Positions 1 through 8,661 of a stretch of 64,000 bases of DNA are shown here, piece after piece (within the stretch, counting starts at the first letter, position 1; every line of letters begins with the position of its first letter). The stretch comes from Flavobacterium lotistagni (lineage in GTDB: Bacteria; Bacteroidota; Bacteroidia; Flavobacteriales; Flavobacteriaceae), in assembly GCF_011392125.1 (NCBI RefSeq), contig NZ_JAAJBU010000003.1, positions 124,001 through 188,000 of the forward strand, given 5' to 3'. The position numbers were made by a program, and so were the translations under genes. The notes under the pieces are model-generated. The model ran no database searches and was not told where the DNA came from. It worked only from the letters and a program-made list of their open reading frames with translations.

Positions 1-208
1 CCGGATCATCTGGGAAATGAATGGTGAAAAGCGAGGTCAGAAAGTTGAACCGTAATGCGTCATCATTTTTTAAGAACAAAATGACTGCAGTGTTGATTTC
101 GGCATCCATTTCAAACGAAAAAAGATCTCTTTCCTGGTGGAAATTCCTTACTTTGTCACCAAAAGTTTGGGTCAGTTTGTTTTGAATCTCGTTGTTTTCT
201 AAAGCCAT
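1..208 (-). CDS. nuoC: NADH-quinone oxidoreductase subunit C, 5' part
   Basis: This is the N-terminal 69 codons of the gene; the rest runs off the left edge of the window. The protein starts MALENNEIQNKL and reaches a stretch reading FLTSLFTIHFP. NuoC is a peripheral-arm subunit of respiratory complex I. I call it mainly from position: it begins 4 bases after the nuoB stop and follows nuoA and nuoB in the order usual for this operon. The visible part is poorly conserved in the family, so the call rests on synteny plus the general fit of the start. Confidence 0.8.
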   Translation of the reverse strand, partial: MALENNEIQNKLTQTFGDKVRNFHQERDLFSFEMDAEINTAVILFLKNDDALRFNFLTSLFTIHFPDDP

Positions 209-212
209 TTTG

Positions 213-761
213 CTATTTGATATTATACGAAGCCAGTAGTTCTTGGTATTCTGGTGAACTTCTTCTTCTGACTGATTCTGATTTGACGAGTTCCTGTAAT
301 TTCATCACGCCGTCTACGATTTGCTCTGGTCTTGGCGGGCAACCCGGAACGTAAACATCCACCGGAATTACTTTGTCGATGCCTTGCAATACGGAATAGG
401 TATCGAAAATTCCTCCAGAACAAGCACAAGCACCGACAGAAATTACCCATCTTGGCTCGGACATTTGCTCGTAAACTTGACGGAGAATCGGGGCCATTTT
501 CTTGGAAATCGTTCCCATGACCATCAACATATCGGCCTGTCTGGGCGAAAAACTCACGCGCTCGGAACCGAAACGCGCTAAGTCATAATGCGAAGCCATC
601 GTCGCCATGAATTCAATACCGCAGCACGAAGTGGCAAAAGGCAAAGGCCAAAGCGAATTAGCGCGTGCCAAACCCACCACATCGTTGAGCTTGGTAGCGA
701 AGAATCCTTCACCTACAATGCCTTCGGGCGGTTCAACCATATTTATTTTTGAATTGCTCAT
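213..761 (-). CDS. nuoB: NADH-quinone oxidoreductase subunit B
   Basis: NuoB carries the terminal iron-sulfur cluster N2, which passes electrons to quinone in complex I. The ligand pattern is present: adjacent cysteines in SCCGIEF (residues 46-47 from the chosen start), then GACACSGG, then GCPPRPEQ. The 182-residue product has normal family length. I start at the ATG at 761 (MSNSKINMVEPPEG); an in-frame GTG at 794 would add 11 residues unlike the family. The gene lies between nuoA and nuoC on the same strand and is probably co-transcribed from the promoter ahead of nuoA. Confidence 0.97.
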   Translation of the reverse strand: MSNSKINMVEPPEGIVGEGFFATKLNDVVGLARANSLWPLPFATSCCGIEFMATMASHYDLARFGSERVSFSPRQADMLMVMGTISKKMAPILRQVYEQMSEPRWVISVGACACSGGIFDTYSVLQGIDKVIPVDVYVPGCPPRPEQIVDGVMKLQELVKSESVRRRSSPEYQELLASYNIK

Positions 762-838
762 TGTTTTAAATTTGAATTGATAAACGTTGGACACAGAACG
801 CCAATGGCACTTTTAAATTCTGTTTTAACATTCATTTG

Positions 839-1204
839 TTATTCCCACTCGAGCGCTTTTTTCTTGATGATGTAGAAAAACCCTACCAGCAAAAGCATCA
901 TGAACACGACCATCTTAATCATGCCTTCGATGCCTAAACTTTTGAAATTAATTGCCCAAGGATAGAGGAAAATAACCTCCACATCAAAAAGCACAAAAAG
1001 AATCGCCACTAAGAAATATTTGACCGAAAACGGAATACGGGCATTTCCAACAGATTCGATTCCGCACTCGAAATTTTCGTCTTTCACTTTTGAGGATCTT
1101 CTCGGGCCTAATTTGCCTGAAATGATAATGGTTCCCACTACAAATCCAACTGCCAAAAGCATCTGCATCAGGATCGGGAAATAGTCTAATTGATTGGATT
1201 GCAT
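839..1204 (-). CDS. nuoA: NADH-quinone oxidoreductase subunit A
   Basis: This is a small membrane-arm subunit of complex I. The 121-residue product has three hydrophobic segments (about residues 8-28, 62-82 and 95-112). It also has the family region FECGIESVGNARIPF, containing the conserved loop cysteine, followed by KYFLVAILFVLFDVE. I prefer the ATG at 1204 (MQSNQLDYF) over an upstream in-frame TTG at 1213. It is the first visible gene of the nuoABC order, and a full promoter match lies 32-61 bases upstream. Confidence 0.95.
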   Translation of the reverse strand: MQSNQLDYFPILMQMLLAVGFVVGTIIISGKLGPRRSSKVKDENFECGIESVGNARIPFSVKYFLVAILFVLFDVEVIFLYPWAINFKSLGIEGMIKMVVFMMLLLVGFFYIIKKKALEWE

Positions 1205-1235
1205 ACTGCTCAAACGGGTTTAAAATTTTCCAGCA

Positions 1236-1265
1236 CAAAGATAACTGTCAGGAATTAAATAGCAA
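1236..1265 (-). promoter_or_regulatory. Promoter of the nuoABC operon
   Basis: Read on the minus strand, TTG (1265-1263) is followed after 19 bases by TATCTTTG (1243-1236). This matches the Bacteroidota housekeeping pattern TTG / TAnnTTTG. Transcription would start about 25 bases ahead of the nuoA ATG. Confidence 0.65.
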
Positions 1266-1355
1266 CGAAAAAATCAAAATTCGTGGCAAAATAGCCAAAA
1301 GCAACTTCTAATTTTTATTGATTATAAATAAGGATTGTAAATGGTTCCGGTATAA

Positions 1356-1388
1356 ATAAAAAAACGCCCCAAAATCAATTGGAGCGTA
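1356..1388 (-). terminator. Rho-independent terminator after the cold-shock gene
   Basis: On the minus strand a 7-bp stem ACGCTCC / GGGGCGT (one G-U pair) at 1387-1364 is followed by a run of seven T. It lies about 30 bases past the cold-shock gene stop. Confidence 0.6.
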
Positions 1389-1419
1389 CACCATTCAGGC
1401 AACAAAAAATAATATATCT

Positions 1420-1617
1420 TTAGTCGATAGTTACCACTTGGGCAGCTACTTTACCTTTTCTTCCTTCTTCTTCTTCATAGCTTACTCGGTCTCCTTCGCG
1501 AAGTTCTTCCGCTTTGATTCCTGAAGCATGGACGAAGATGTCTTTTCCTGTTTCTTCGTCTGTAATGAATCCGTATCCTTTTGATTCATTGAAAAATTTA
1601 ACTGTACCTGTACGCAT
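1420..1617 (-). CDS. Cold-shock domain protein
   Basis: This is a 65-residue single-domain nucleic-acid chaperone of the CspA family. RNP1 (KGYGFI) and RNP2 (DIFVHAS) are both intact, and the start MRTGTVKFFNESKGYGFI is typical. It binds single-stranded RNA or DNA and melts secondary structure in the cytoplasm. The gene is monocistronic, with a terminator after it and a TAnnTTTG box before it. The leader is short, so the long thermosensing 5' UTR of E. coli cspA is not present. Confidence 0.95.
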   Translation of the reverse strand: MRTGTVKFFNESKGYGFITDEETGKDIFVHASGIKAEELREGDRVSYEEEEGRKGKVAAQVVTID

Positions 1618-1645
1618 TGTATTTGTAATAAAATTGATAATGCGA

Positions 1646-1653
1646 CAAATGTA
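1646..1653 (-). promoter_or_regulatory. -7 box of the cold-shock gene
   Basis: The minus-strand sequence TACATTTG lies 29 bases before the ATG and fits TAnnTTTG. No TTG sits at the expected spacing, so this is only half of a promoter match. Confidence 0.35.
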
Positions 1654-1823
1654 ATCTTTAAATGTATACGAAAATCAGTCAGGTATTAATTTTTCGTAAA
1701 AATTATTGATTTACAGTATTTTGAAAGTTTCCAAAACGGATTTTAAAGATTTGCTATTCCGAAAATGATTTTTTTCTAAATTATTGTCGGCCCAAGGCTC
1801 TGATTTCGCGGCTATTTTGATGT

Positions 1824-3575
1824 TTATTGCAAGTTTAATCTTATGTGAAGTTCATCCAATTGGGCGTTATCAATCACCGAAGGCGCATCGATCATCACAT
1901 CGCGGCCGGAGTTGTTTTTCGGGAAAGCAATAAAATCACGAATGGTTTCCTGCCCACCGAGAATTGCCACCAAACGATCGAGTCCGAAAGCCAATCCACC
2001 ATGTGGCGGCGCACCAAACTGGAACGCATCCATCAAAAAGCCGAACTGATTTTTCGCTTCTTCTTCAGAAAAACCTAAATATCTGAACATCAACTGTTGG
2101 GTTTCTTTGTCGTGAATTCTAATCGAACCTCCGCCGATTTCATTTCCGTTTAAAACCATATCATAAGCATTCGCGCGAACTTTCCCTGGATCGGTTTCGA
2201 GCAGTTTCATGTCTTCAGGTTTCGGCGAAGTGAACGGATGGTGCATTGCGTGCCAACGGTTGCTCTCTTCATCTTTTTCCAACAGCGGGAAATCCACTAC
2301 CCACAGCGGAGCAAATTCATGCGGTTTTCTTAAGCCTAATCTTGTAGCCAGTTCCATTCTCAAAGCGGAAAGTTGCGTTCTGGTTTTATCAGCGCCGCCG
2401 GAAAGCACGAAAATCATATCGCCTGATTTTGCACCTGTAGCTTCGGCCCATTTTTTCAAATCGTCTTGGTCGTAGAATTTATCGACCGATGATTTATAAC
2501 TGCCGTCTTCGTTGCATTTCACATACACCATTCCTGAAGCGCCAATCTGCGGTCGTTTCACCCAATCAATCAAGGCGTCGATTTCTTTTCGGGTCATTTC
2601 ACCGCAGCCCGAAGCGGCAATTCCGACCACAAGTTCGGCCGAATTGAACACGCCGAAATCTTTATGTTGCGCCACAGCGTTGAGTTCGCCGAATTCCATC
2701 CCGAAACGGATGTCCGGTTTGTCGTTGCCGTAGGTTTTCATCGCGTGCTCGTAGGTCATTCTCGGGAATTTATCCACTTCAATGCCTTTGAGTTCTTTGA
2801 GTAAATGACGTGTCAATCCTTCAAAAACATTCAGAATGTCTTCTTGCTCCACAAAAGCCATCTCGCAATCGATTTGGGTAAATTCCGGCTGACGGTCAGC
2901 GCGCAAATCTTCGTCGCGGAAACACTTCACAATCTGGAAATATTTGTCCATACCGCCTACCATCAACAATTGTTTGAAGGTTTGTGGCGATTGCGGCAAA
3001 GCATAAAATTGTCCTGGGTTCATGCGGCTCGGCACCACGAAATCACGAGCGCCTTCCGGAGTCGATTTAATCAAATAAGGTGTTTCCACTTCACAGAAAC
3101 CTTGCTCAGAAAGGTATTTGCGCACTTCCATTGCAACTTGGTGACGGAACAACAAACTGTTTTTTACAGGATTTCTACGGATATCCAAGTAGCGGTATTT
3201 CATCCGGATGTCTTCTCCGCCGTCGGTTTCATCTTCAATCGTAAATGGCGGAGTAATCGCTGCATTGAGAATATTCAGTTCAGTTACTAAAATCTCAATT
3301 TCACCGGTAGCCATATTCGGGTTTTTCGACTCGCGTTCAATCACGGTGCCTTTGATCTGAATTACGAATTCGCGGCCCAACGTTTTGGCTTTTTCAAAAA
3401 CGGTTTTCTCGGTGCGGCTTTCGTCAAAAACCAATTGCGTAATGCCGTAGCGATCGCGCAAATCAACCCAATTCATAAAACCTTTATCCCTTGATTTTTG
3501 CACCCAGCCCGCTAGTGTGACTTCGTTACCAATGTTTTTCGCGCTGAGTTCGCCGCAAGTATGACTTCTGTACAT
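1824..3575 (-). CDS. aspS: Aspartyl-tRNA synthetase
   Basis: This class II enzyme charges tRNA-Asp. The 583-residue length is the full bacterial type. The N-terminal anticodon-binding OB fold starts [16 protein letters not shown], and the [18 protein letters not shown] region is typical. Class II motif 2 lies around [18 protein letters not shown], the bacterial GAD insertion follows, and motif 3 is in GLAFGLDRL near the C terminus. I start at 3575; the in-frame extension to 3605 adds 10 non-conserved residues. Whether it is discriminating or also charges Asn cannot be told from this window. Confidence 0.97.
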   Translation of the reverse strand: MYRSHTCGELSAKNIGNEVTLAGWVQKSRDKGFMNWVDLRDRYGITQLVFDESRTEKTVFEKAKTLGREFVIQIKGTVIERESKNPNMATGEIEILVTELNILNAAITPPFTIEDETDGGEDIRMKYRYLDIRRNPVKNSLLFRHQVAMEVRKYLSEQGFCEVETPYLIKSTPEGARDFVVPSRMNPGQFYALPQSPQTFKQLLMVGGMDKYFQIVKCFRDEDLRADRQPEFTQIDCEMAFVEQEDILNVFEGLTRHLLKELKGIEVDKFPRMTYEHAMKTYGNDKPDIRFGMEFGELNAVAQHKDFGVFNSAELVVGIAASGCGEMTRKEIDALIDWVKRPQIGASGMVYVKCNEDGSYKSSVDKFYDQDDLKKWAEATGAKSGDMIFVLSGGADKTRTQLSALRMELATRLGLRKPHEFAPLWVVDFPLLEKDEESNRWHAMHHPFTSPKPEDMKLLETDPGKVRANAYDMVLNGNEIGGGSIRIHDKETQQLMFRYLGFSEEEAKNQFGFLMDAFQFGAPPHGGLAFGLDRLVAILGGQETIRDFIAFPKNNSGRDVMIDAPSVIDNAQLDELHIRLNLQ

Positions 3576-3593
3576 GTGAGAAATTTTAGTGTG

Positions 3594-3601
3594 CAAATTT
3601 A
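3594..3601 (-). promoter_or_regulatory. -7 box of aspS
   Basis: The minus-strand sequence TAAATTTG fits TAnnTTTG and ends 19 bases before the aspS ATG. The nearest upstream TTG is 26 bases away, longer than the usual 17-23. Confidence 0.35.
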
Positions 3602-3651
3602 GCAAACTGTCACCATATATATTACTCCAATCGGGAACATATTTTTCTTTT

Positions 3652-3730
3652 GGGCGTTTCCCTACGGGTCAGGCTGTTCGCTCTATCTGCGCCAAGTTTG
3701 TCGCAGGATGCCGCTGCCATCCTTAACGCG
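3652..3730 (-). repeat. Structured intergenic element, copy R1
   Basis: This is one of seven related elements in the window. On the minus strand it holds the core GGATGGCAGC, a variable hairpin, then GCGAACAGC. The outer stem is GCGTT paired with AACGC (plus-strand positions 3725-3729 and 3654-3658). The inner stem is CTGCG / CGCAG at 3687-3691 and 3702-3706. It lies between the divergently transcribed aspS and the membrane protein at 3857. No open reading frame across it looks real. Confidence 0.7.
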
Positions 3731-3856
3731 TTGGTCTCAAATCGGCGAATCGCTATGGGATGAAGTATTTTTTGGTTCCTGAAATAGTTTTTACCGCAGC
3801 GTTGTAACGTTTGGATAATCTCGGATACTTTCTGGCCGTAAAAAAACAAAAACGAC

Positions 3857-4411
3857 ATGAACAAACACATTCAATTCGCACTCACTTCGCTCTGGATTTT
3901 GGGCAGCAGGATTTACGATGCTTACTGTACCTATTTACTAACGCCCGATTTAAGCCATGAAGCCAATCCATTGGTTAGTGTTTTGGGCCTGAACTGGCCG
4001 GCTTTGCTGCTGGTTATCGGACTGCTGACACTTTATGTTTTATGGGCTTTTCACCAATCGGTCTTTCGGCCTGAAAATTTGTTGCCCCAAAGCGCGGGTT
4101 ACACATTCGGTAATCTGGCCGCTTACACTTATCTCGGAGAAAGGCAACCGTGGTATGCTGTATTATACCGTTTGCCCATAAAATGGAGTCGGTTTCATCA
4201 ATATATGGGTCAAGTATTTAGCCTTTGTTTGGTTTATGCCGGAATGGTTTCTACGGTGATGTGGCTGTTGATCCATCATAGCGATGCTTACAAACACATT
4301 CATTCAGCCGCGCTCATATATTCTATATTGTTATTGGGCTGTATCGTTATTGTTTACCTCTGGAATAGAAAACAATATCAGTTGTATTTAAGACAATACC
4401 CTAGAAAATAG
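3857..4411 (+). CDS. Integral membrane protein of unknown function
   Basis: I do not recognise this 184-residue protein. It has about four hydrophobic segments (residues 5-25, 46-66, 117-142 and 150-172) and a basic C-terminal tail ending KQYQLYLRQYPRK, which suggests an inner-membrane protein with a cytoplasmic C terminus. No catalytic motif is evident. A weak promoter match (TTG 3802-3804, 21 bases, TACTTTCT 3826-3833) precedes it. It stands alone between aspS and the small MORN-type gene. Confidence 0.75.
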   Translation: MNKHIQFALTSLWILGSRIYDAYCTYLLTPDLSHEANPLVSVLGLNWPALLLVIGLLTLYVLWAFHQSVFRPENLLPQSAGYTFGNLAAYTYLGERQPWYAVLYRLPIKWSRFHQYMGQVFSLCLVYAGMVSTVMWLLIHHSDAYKHIHSAALIYSILLLGCIVIVYLWNRKQYQLYLRQYPRK

Positions 4412-4561
4412 AAGCAAATCAGGGGTTTTTCAAATGAAATAATAAATTTTGTCACTTTTAGTCAAAGCTTCGTATCGCTTTCCTGTAAAGCCTTCCCGAG
4501 GTTTTTCAAAATTTCCAATGTTAAGTTTTTAGTCAATGTTACCAAATTGTTAAGCGAAAGT

Positions 4562-4591
4562 TTGCTCAATGTAAATAAATCGCTAATTTTG
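4562..4591 (+). promoter_or_regulatory. Promoter of the MORN-type gene
   Basis: TTG (4562-4564), 19 bases, TAATTTTG (4584-4591) is a full match to the Bacteroidota promoter pattern. It lies 34 bases before the ATG. Confidence 0.65.
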
Positions 4592-4624
4592 GTGAAGAAT
4601 GTTGAACCACAAAAACCTACAATT

Positions 4625-4942
4625 ATGAAAAAGATGATGATCCTCGGCGCTTTACTGATTTCTGCAGTGACTTTCGCCCAAAAAGAACCACAACTTGAAG
4701 TCGTGGGCAACCAAGTAAAAGCTACTTACTATTACGATAACGGCCAAATCCAACAACAAGGTTTCTTCACAGACGGCAAACCAGACGGGAAATGGGTCGC
4801 TTATGATATGAACGGCAACAAAAAATCAGTTGGCGAATATACCAAAGGCGAAAAAACCGGAAGATGGATCTTCTGGAACGACAACAAAACCAGTCAGGTA
4901 GAATATACCAACAATCAAATTGCACTAGTTAGCAACAATTAG
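4625..4942 (+). CDS. Small secreted MORN-variant repeat protein
   Basis: The 105-residue product has a signal peptide (MKKMMILGALLISAVTFAQ) followed by two to three MORN-variant repeats of the form YYDNGQ...GFFTDGKPDGKW and EYTKGEKTGRWIFW. These short beta-hairpin units are common in Bacteroidota periplasmic or surface proteins of unknown role. The ATG at 4625 is chosen because it starts the signal peptide and follows a full promoter; an upstream in-frame ATG at 4547 lies before that promoter. A strong terminator follows, so it is a single-gene transcript. Confidence 0.85.
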   Translation: MKKMMILGALLISAVTFAQKEPQLEVVGNQVKATYYYDNGQIQQQGFFTDGKPDGKWVAYDMNGNKKSVGEYTKGEKTGRWIFWNDNKTSQVEYTNNQIALVSNN

Positions 4943-4963
4943 AATAGAATAAGTTAATAATAA

Positions 4964-5000
4964 GAAAGAACCCGCTTCATTTCGAGCGGGTTCTTTTTTT
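4964..5000 (+). terminator. Rho-independent terminator after the MORN-type gene
   Basis: The stem GAACCCGCT / AGCGGGTTC is followed by a run of T residues. It starts about 20 bases past the stop codon. Confidence 0.85.
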
Positions 5001-5116
5001 GGTGTAACACGAATGGCACTAATTTTCACTAATTCGTGTTTAACTTATTGGTTTCAAAATGAATGGCACTAATTAACATTATTTCATTCGTGTTAATTCG
5101 CGCCATTCGTGTTTGA
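5001..5116. repeat. Mosaic of short intergenic repeats
   Basis: ATTCGTGTT occurs three times on the plus strand (5032, 5086, 5105) and once inverted as AACACGAAT (5006-5014), which can pair with the copy at 5032-5040. GAATGGCACTAATT occurs twice (5011 and 5061). No coding potential is seen. It fills the gap between the terminator and the converging efflux operon. Confidence 0.65.
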
Positions 5117-5118
5117 TT

Positions 5119-8100
5119 TTATTCCTCATCAACAACAGCATTTCTGAGCCTTCTGTCGCGCAACCAATATTTCACGCGTTTCACCAAATAGAACATTACC
5201 GGAACCATGATCAAAGTGAGCACGGTGGCGTAAGTCAATCCGAAGATGATGGTCCAGGCGAGTGGCCCCCAGAAAATCACGTTGTCTCCACCCAAGAAAA
5301 TGTGTGGGTTCAAATCGGTGATTAGTGAGAAGAAGTCAAAGTTCAAACCAATTGCGAGCGGAATCAAACCTAACACAGCCGTTAAAGCCGTCAGCAATAC
5401 CGGGCGCAGTCGCGATTTCCCAGATTCGATAATCACTTCTTTGATTTCCTCTAGAGTCAGGTCGTCGTGAGACTTCACATCTTTCGCATGTACTTTCTCA
5501 TCGAGCAAGAGTACGAAGAAGTCCATCAAAACGATTCCGTTCTTCACTACGATTCCCGCCAGCGAGATAATTCCCATCATGGTCATCAGGATTACGAAAT
5601 CCATGTTGGCGATGACGTATCCGTAGAATACTCCAGAGAAACTCAGCAGTACCGTGAATAAAATCACAATCGTTTTCGACACCGAGTTGAACTGCAACAC
5701 GATGATAATCATGATTCCGGCCAGTGCCAAGAACAACGCATACATCAAGAAACTCTGGTTTTTGCCCTGTTCTTCTTGCTCGCCCGAGAACGAATAAGTA
5801 ATGTCTTTCGGCATTTGGTAACTGGCCAAGTCGGAAGCAATTTGTTTGGAGATTGCGTCGGCATTATAGCCGGTAAGTACATTCGAGTAAATCGTCATCA
5901 CGCGCTTCTGATTCTTGCGCTTGATCATGTTGTAGGTGTTGGTTTTCTCAGTGCTGGAAACTCCGGAAATCGGCACCTGAACAATTTGCCCGTTATTCTG
6001 GTTGCGGAAAGTAAGCGACTGGTTGAATAAAATGCTTTCGTTCTTGCGCTGGTCTTCCTGCATTCGCATCACTATGTTGTAATCGTCATCACCTTCTTTA
6101 TAAGTTGAAATTTCCTGACCATAAACCGAACGACGCAAATTGAAACCCAGTTGTCCGGTAGAAACCCCGAGGCTTCCGGCATTCACACGATCAACTTTTA
6201 CTTCAAGTTCTGGGCTTTCCTTGTTCACATCAACTTGCAAACGCTCAATACCCGGAATGTTTTTCGAGTTCAGATAAGCGATCATTTTATCGGCTTCCTT
6301 GAGCATTTTCTCATAATCAAGGCCGGTTAATTGCACACTGATCGGATAACCTGAAGGCGGCCCGGCGGCATCTTTTTCAACGGTTACTAGTGCGCCCGGA
6401 ATTCCTTTGACTTTACCGCGGATTTCCTCCAAAATATCAGCCGTGTTGATACCGCGACGGAATTTGAACTCCGAGAAATTGACAGTTACTTTTCCTTTAT
6501 AAGGTGTTTCGGCTTGCGAACCGGCATCGACATTAGGGTTTCCGGCACCGACGCCCACTTGCGAAACGATACTTTCGGCCAAGTAATTTTCCTTGGTTTT
6601 CGGATCGACATATTTCTTCATGATATCGATAATCTGTTTCTCCATGAACAGCGTCGCCTTGTTGGTTTTCTCGATATCGGTTCCTTGCGGATATTCGATG
6701 TACGCAATCACTTGGTTCGGGATATTCTCTGGGAAGAACAATACTTTCCTCGGGAAAATACCTACAAGAACCACAGAAAGGAACAACATTACAATAATAC
6801 CAACTAGCGCCATCCAAGCTTTTCTGCCTTCGAGTATGTTTGACAAAAAGCGCATGTATTTCTGTTCCATTCTCGGGAAGAAACTGTGCTGGAAATCCTG
6901 AGTCCACTGATAAATTTTTAGGCGATACGCCCACATCAGCGCAAACGAAATAATGGCGATATGCCCAATGGCACGCATGAGTTTCGAATCATACATATTG
7001 CCCAACACCACGAAAATTACTGCGATAATGGTAAAGATAATCGAGTAACGTTTGGCCGATTTCTTACTCACATTTTTGTCTTCAATATCCATTGAGCCGC
7101 CTGTCATCGCTGCGTTGATGACCATCGCCACGAACAACGAACCAGTTAAAGTTACCGTTAGAGTGATCGGGAAATAGCGCATGAATTTACCCATCGTTCC
7201 CGGCCACAATAAAAATGGGAGAAAAGCCATCAGCGTGGTTGCTGTCGATGAAATTACCGGCCAAGCAATCTCGCCAATACCGATTTTCGACGCGTGGTAA
7301 CGGTCCATGCCTTTTTTCATGTTGGCAAATACGTTGTCTACCACCACAATACCGTCGTCAACGAGCATTCCGAGTCCCATGACCAGTCCGAACAACACCA
7401 TAGTATTAAGCGTCAATCCTGAAGCGGAAAGAATACTGAAGGCAATCATCATCGAGAGCGGAATCGCAGCACCCACAAACAACGAGTTGCGCAATCCCAT
7501 GGTGAACATCAGCACAATCATTACCAGAATAATCCCGAAAATAATGTGGTTCGAGAGTTCGTCTACTTGGTGCTCTACGCGTGAAGATTGGTCGTTGGTG
7601 AGTTTGATTTGCAAGTCTGCGGGCAAGTACGATTCTTTCGCTTTTTCAAGTCGTTCTTTCACTTGCTCGATTGCCGAAATCATGTTGGTGTTCGAACGTT
7701 TCTTGACATTGAGCATCACGACTTCTTTGCCGCTTTCACGAGCGTAAGTGGTTTTTTCTTTTTCTTTGAAACTCACCTTGGCGATGTCTTTCAGATAAAC
7801 CGTTCCGCCAAACGATTTCACAATTACATTTTCAAGTTCTTTTGGATCTTTGATTTCACCGGTAATCCGGATGTTGTTTCTAGAACCTTGCGAGATGAGG
7901 TTTCCGCCCGAAAGTGTCATGTTCTCGTATTTCACCGCGTTCTGGATTTCGTCGAACGATACTTGTGCGGCGGTCATTTTCATGATATCGACGGCGATTT
8001 CGACTTCTTTGTCATCGACACCTAAAATCACTACGTCTTTAACCTCTGAGATTTCTTCCAGGTCGTCTTCGATGAGTTTGCCGTAATCTTTGAGTTGCTG

Positions 8101-8589
8101 CGTGGTGTAGTTTCCTTGCAGGTTGATGTTCAAAATCGGCACTTCTTCGGAAATGTTCAAATCGAATACGCTCGGTTCTACTTTTCCGCCGTTGTCTAAG
8201 TTTGGCCAGTCGGTATCGGCTTTGACCAAATCGACTTTGTCTTTGGTTTTCTCTTTGGCTTGTTCGATGGTGACATCGTCGTCAAATTCTACGACAATCA
8301 TTCCGTAATCTTGAAGCGATGACGAAGTAATTTTATTCACACCGCTGATGTTCTTGAGTTCTTTCTCGAGCGGTTTGACAATCAGTTTCTCTACATCTTC
8401 AGCCGAGTTTCCCGGGAAAACCGACGAGATATAAATTTTGTTTTCGATGACTTCCGGGAAATCCTCGCGTGGCATCGTAATGTAGGCAATAAGCCCGGTG
8501 ATGACAATCAGTATCGTGAATATATATACCGTGACGCGGTTGTCGACGGCCCAGCTCGATATGCCGAATTCGTGTTTTTTATGACTCAT
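5119..8589 (-). CDS. RND-family efflux pump, inner-membrane subunit
   Basis: This is the proton-driven transporter of a tripartite efflux system. The 1156-residue protein has TM1 near the N terminus, a large periplasmic loop, and TM4 with the proton-relay acids in GLVMGLGMLVDDGIVVVDN. A second periplasmic loop and the C-terminal TM block end in SRLRPVLLTALTAVLGLIPLA. The normal family length is 1020-1050. The excess lies largely between TM6 and the second loop, where two extra hydrophobic segments occur around the NMYDSKLMRAIGH stretch. I start at 8589 (MSHKKHEFGISSWAVDNRV). It is the last gene of the operon; the substrate cannot be inferred. Confidence 0.95.
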   Translation of the reverse strand: MSHKKHEFGISSWAVDNRVTVYIFTILIVITGLIAYITMPREDFPEVIENKIYISSVFPGNSAEDVEKLIVKPLEKELKNISGVNKITSSSLQDYGMIVVEFDDDVTIEQAKEKTKDKVDLVKADTDWPNLDNGGKVEPSVFDLNISEEVPILNINLQGNYTTQQLKDYGKLIEDDLEEISEVKDVVILGVDDKEVEIAVDIMKMTAAQVSFDEIQNAVKYENMTLSGGNLISQGSRNNIRITGEIKDPKELENVIVKSFGGTVYLKDIAKVSFKEKEKTTYARESGKEVVMLNVKKRSNTNMISAIEQVKERLEKAKESYLPADLQIKLTNDQSSRVEHQVDELSNHIIFGIILVMIVLMFTMGLRNSLFVGAAIPLSMMIAFSILSASGLTLNTMVLFGLVMGLGMLVDDGIVVVDNVFANMKKGMDRYHASKIGIGEIAWPVISSTATTLMAFLPFLLWPGTMGKFMRYFPITLTVTLTGSLFVAMVINAAMTGGSMDIEDKNVSKKSAKRYSIIFTIIAVIFVVLGNMYDSKLMRAIGHIAIISFALMWAYRLKIYQWTQDFQHSFFPRMEQKYMRFLSNILEGRKAWMALVGIIVMLFLSVVLVGIFPRKVLFFPENIPNQVIAYIEYPQGTDIEKTNKATLFMEKQIIDIMKKYVDPKTKENYLAESIVSQVGVGAGNPNVDAGSQAETPYKGKVTVNFSEFKFRRGINTADILEEIRGKVKGIPGALVTVEKDAAGPPSGYPISVQLTGLDYEKMLKEADKMIAYLNSKNIPGIERLQVDVNKESPELEVKVDRVNAGSLGVSTGQLGFNLRRSVYGQEISTYKEGDDDYNIVMRMQEDQRKNESILFNQSLTFRNQNNGQIVQVPISGVSSTEKTNTYNMIKRKNQKRVMTIYSNVLTGYNADAISKQIASDLASYQMPKDITYSFSGEQEEQGKNQSFLMYALFLALAGIMIIIVLQFNSVSKTIVILFTVLLSFSGVFYGYVIANMDFVILMTMMGIISLAGIVVKNGIVLMDFFVLLLDEKVHAKDVKSHDDLTLEEIKEVIIESGKSRLRPVLLTALTAVLGLIPLAIGLNFDFFSLITDLNPHIFLGGDNVIFWGPLAWTIIFGLTYATVLTLIMVPVMFYLVKRVKYWLRDRRLRNAVVDEE

Positions 8590-8661
8590 AATGTTGAATT
8601 TATTGAGAGTTACTGGTTTCAGGCGCAGTCGAATCAATCAACTAACAACCATCAACTGTTT

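Noticed and set aside
3622..3870. Minus-strand frame of 82 codons between aspS and the membrane protein gene
   Set aside because: It reads straight through intergenic element R1, overlaps the start of the real gene at 3857 and has no protein-like motif.
4462..4710. Minus-strand frame of 82 codons opposite the MORN-type gene start
   Set aside because: It overlaps a convincing promoter and signal peptide on the other strand and has no recognisable features.
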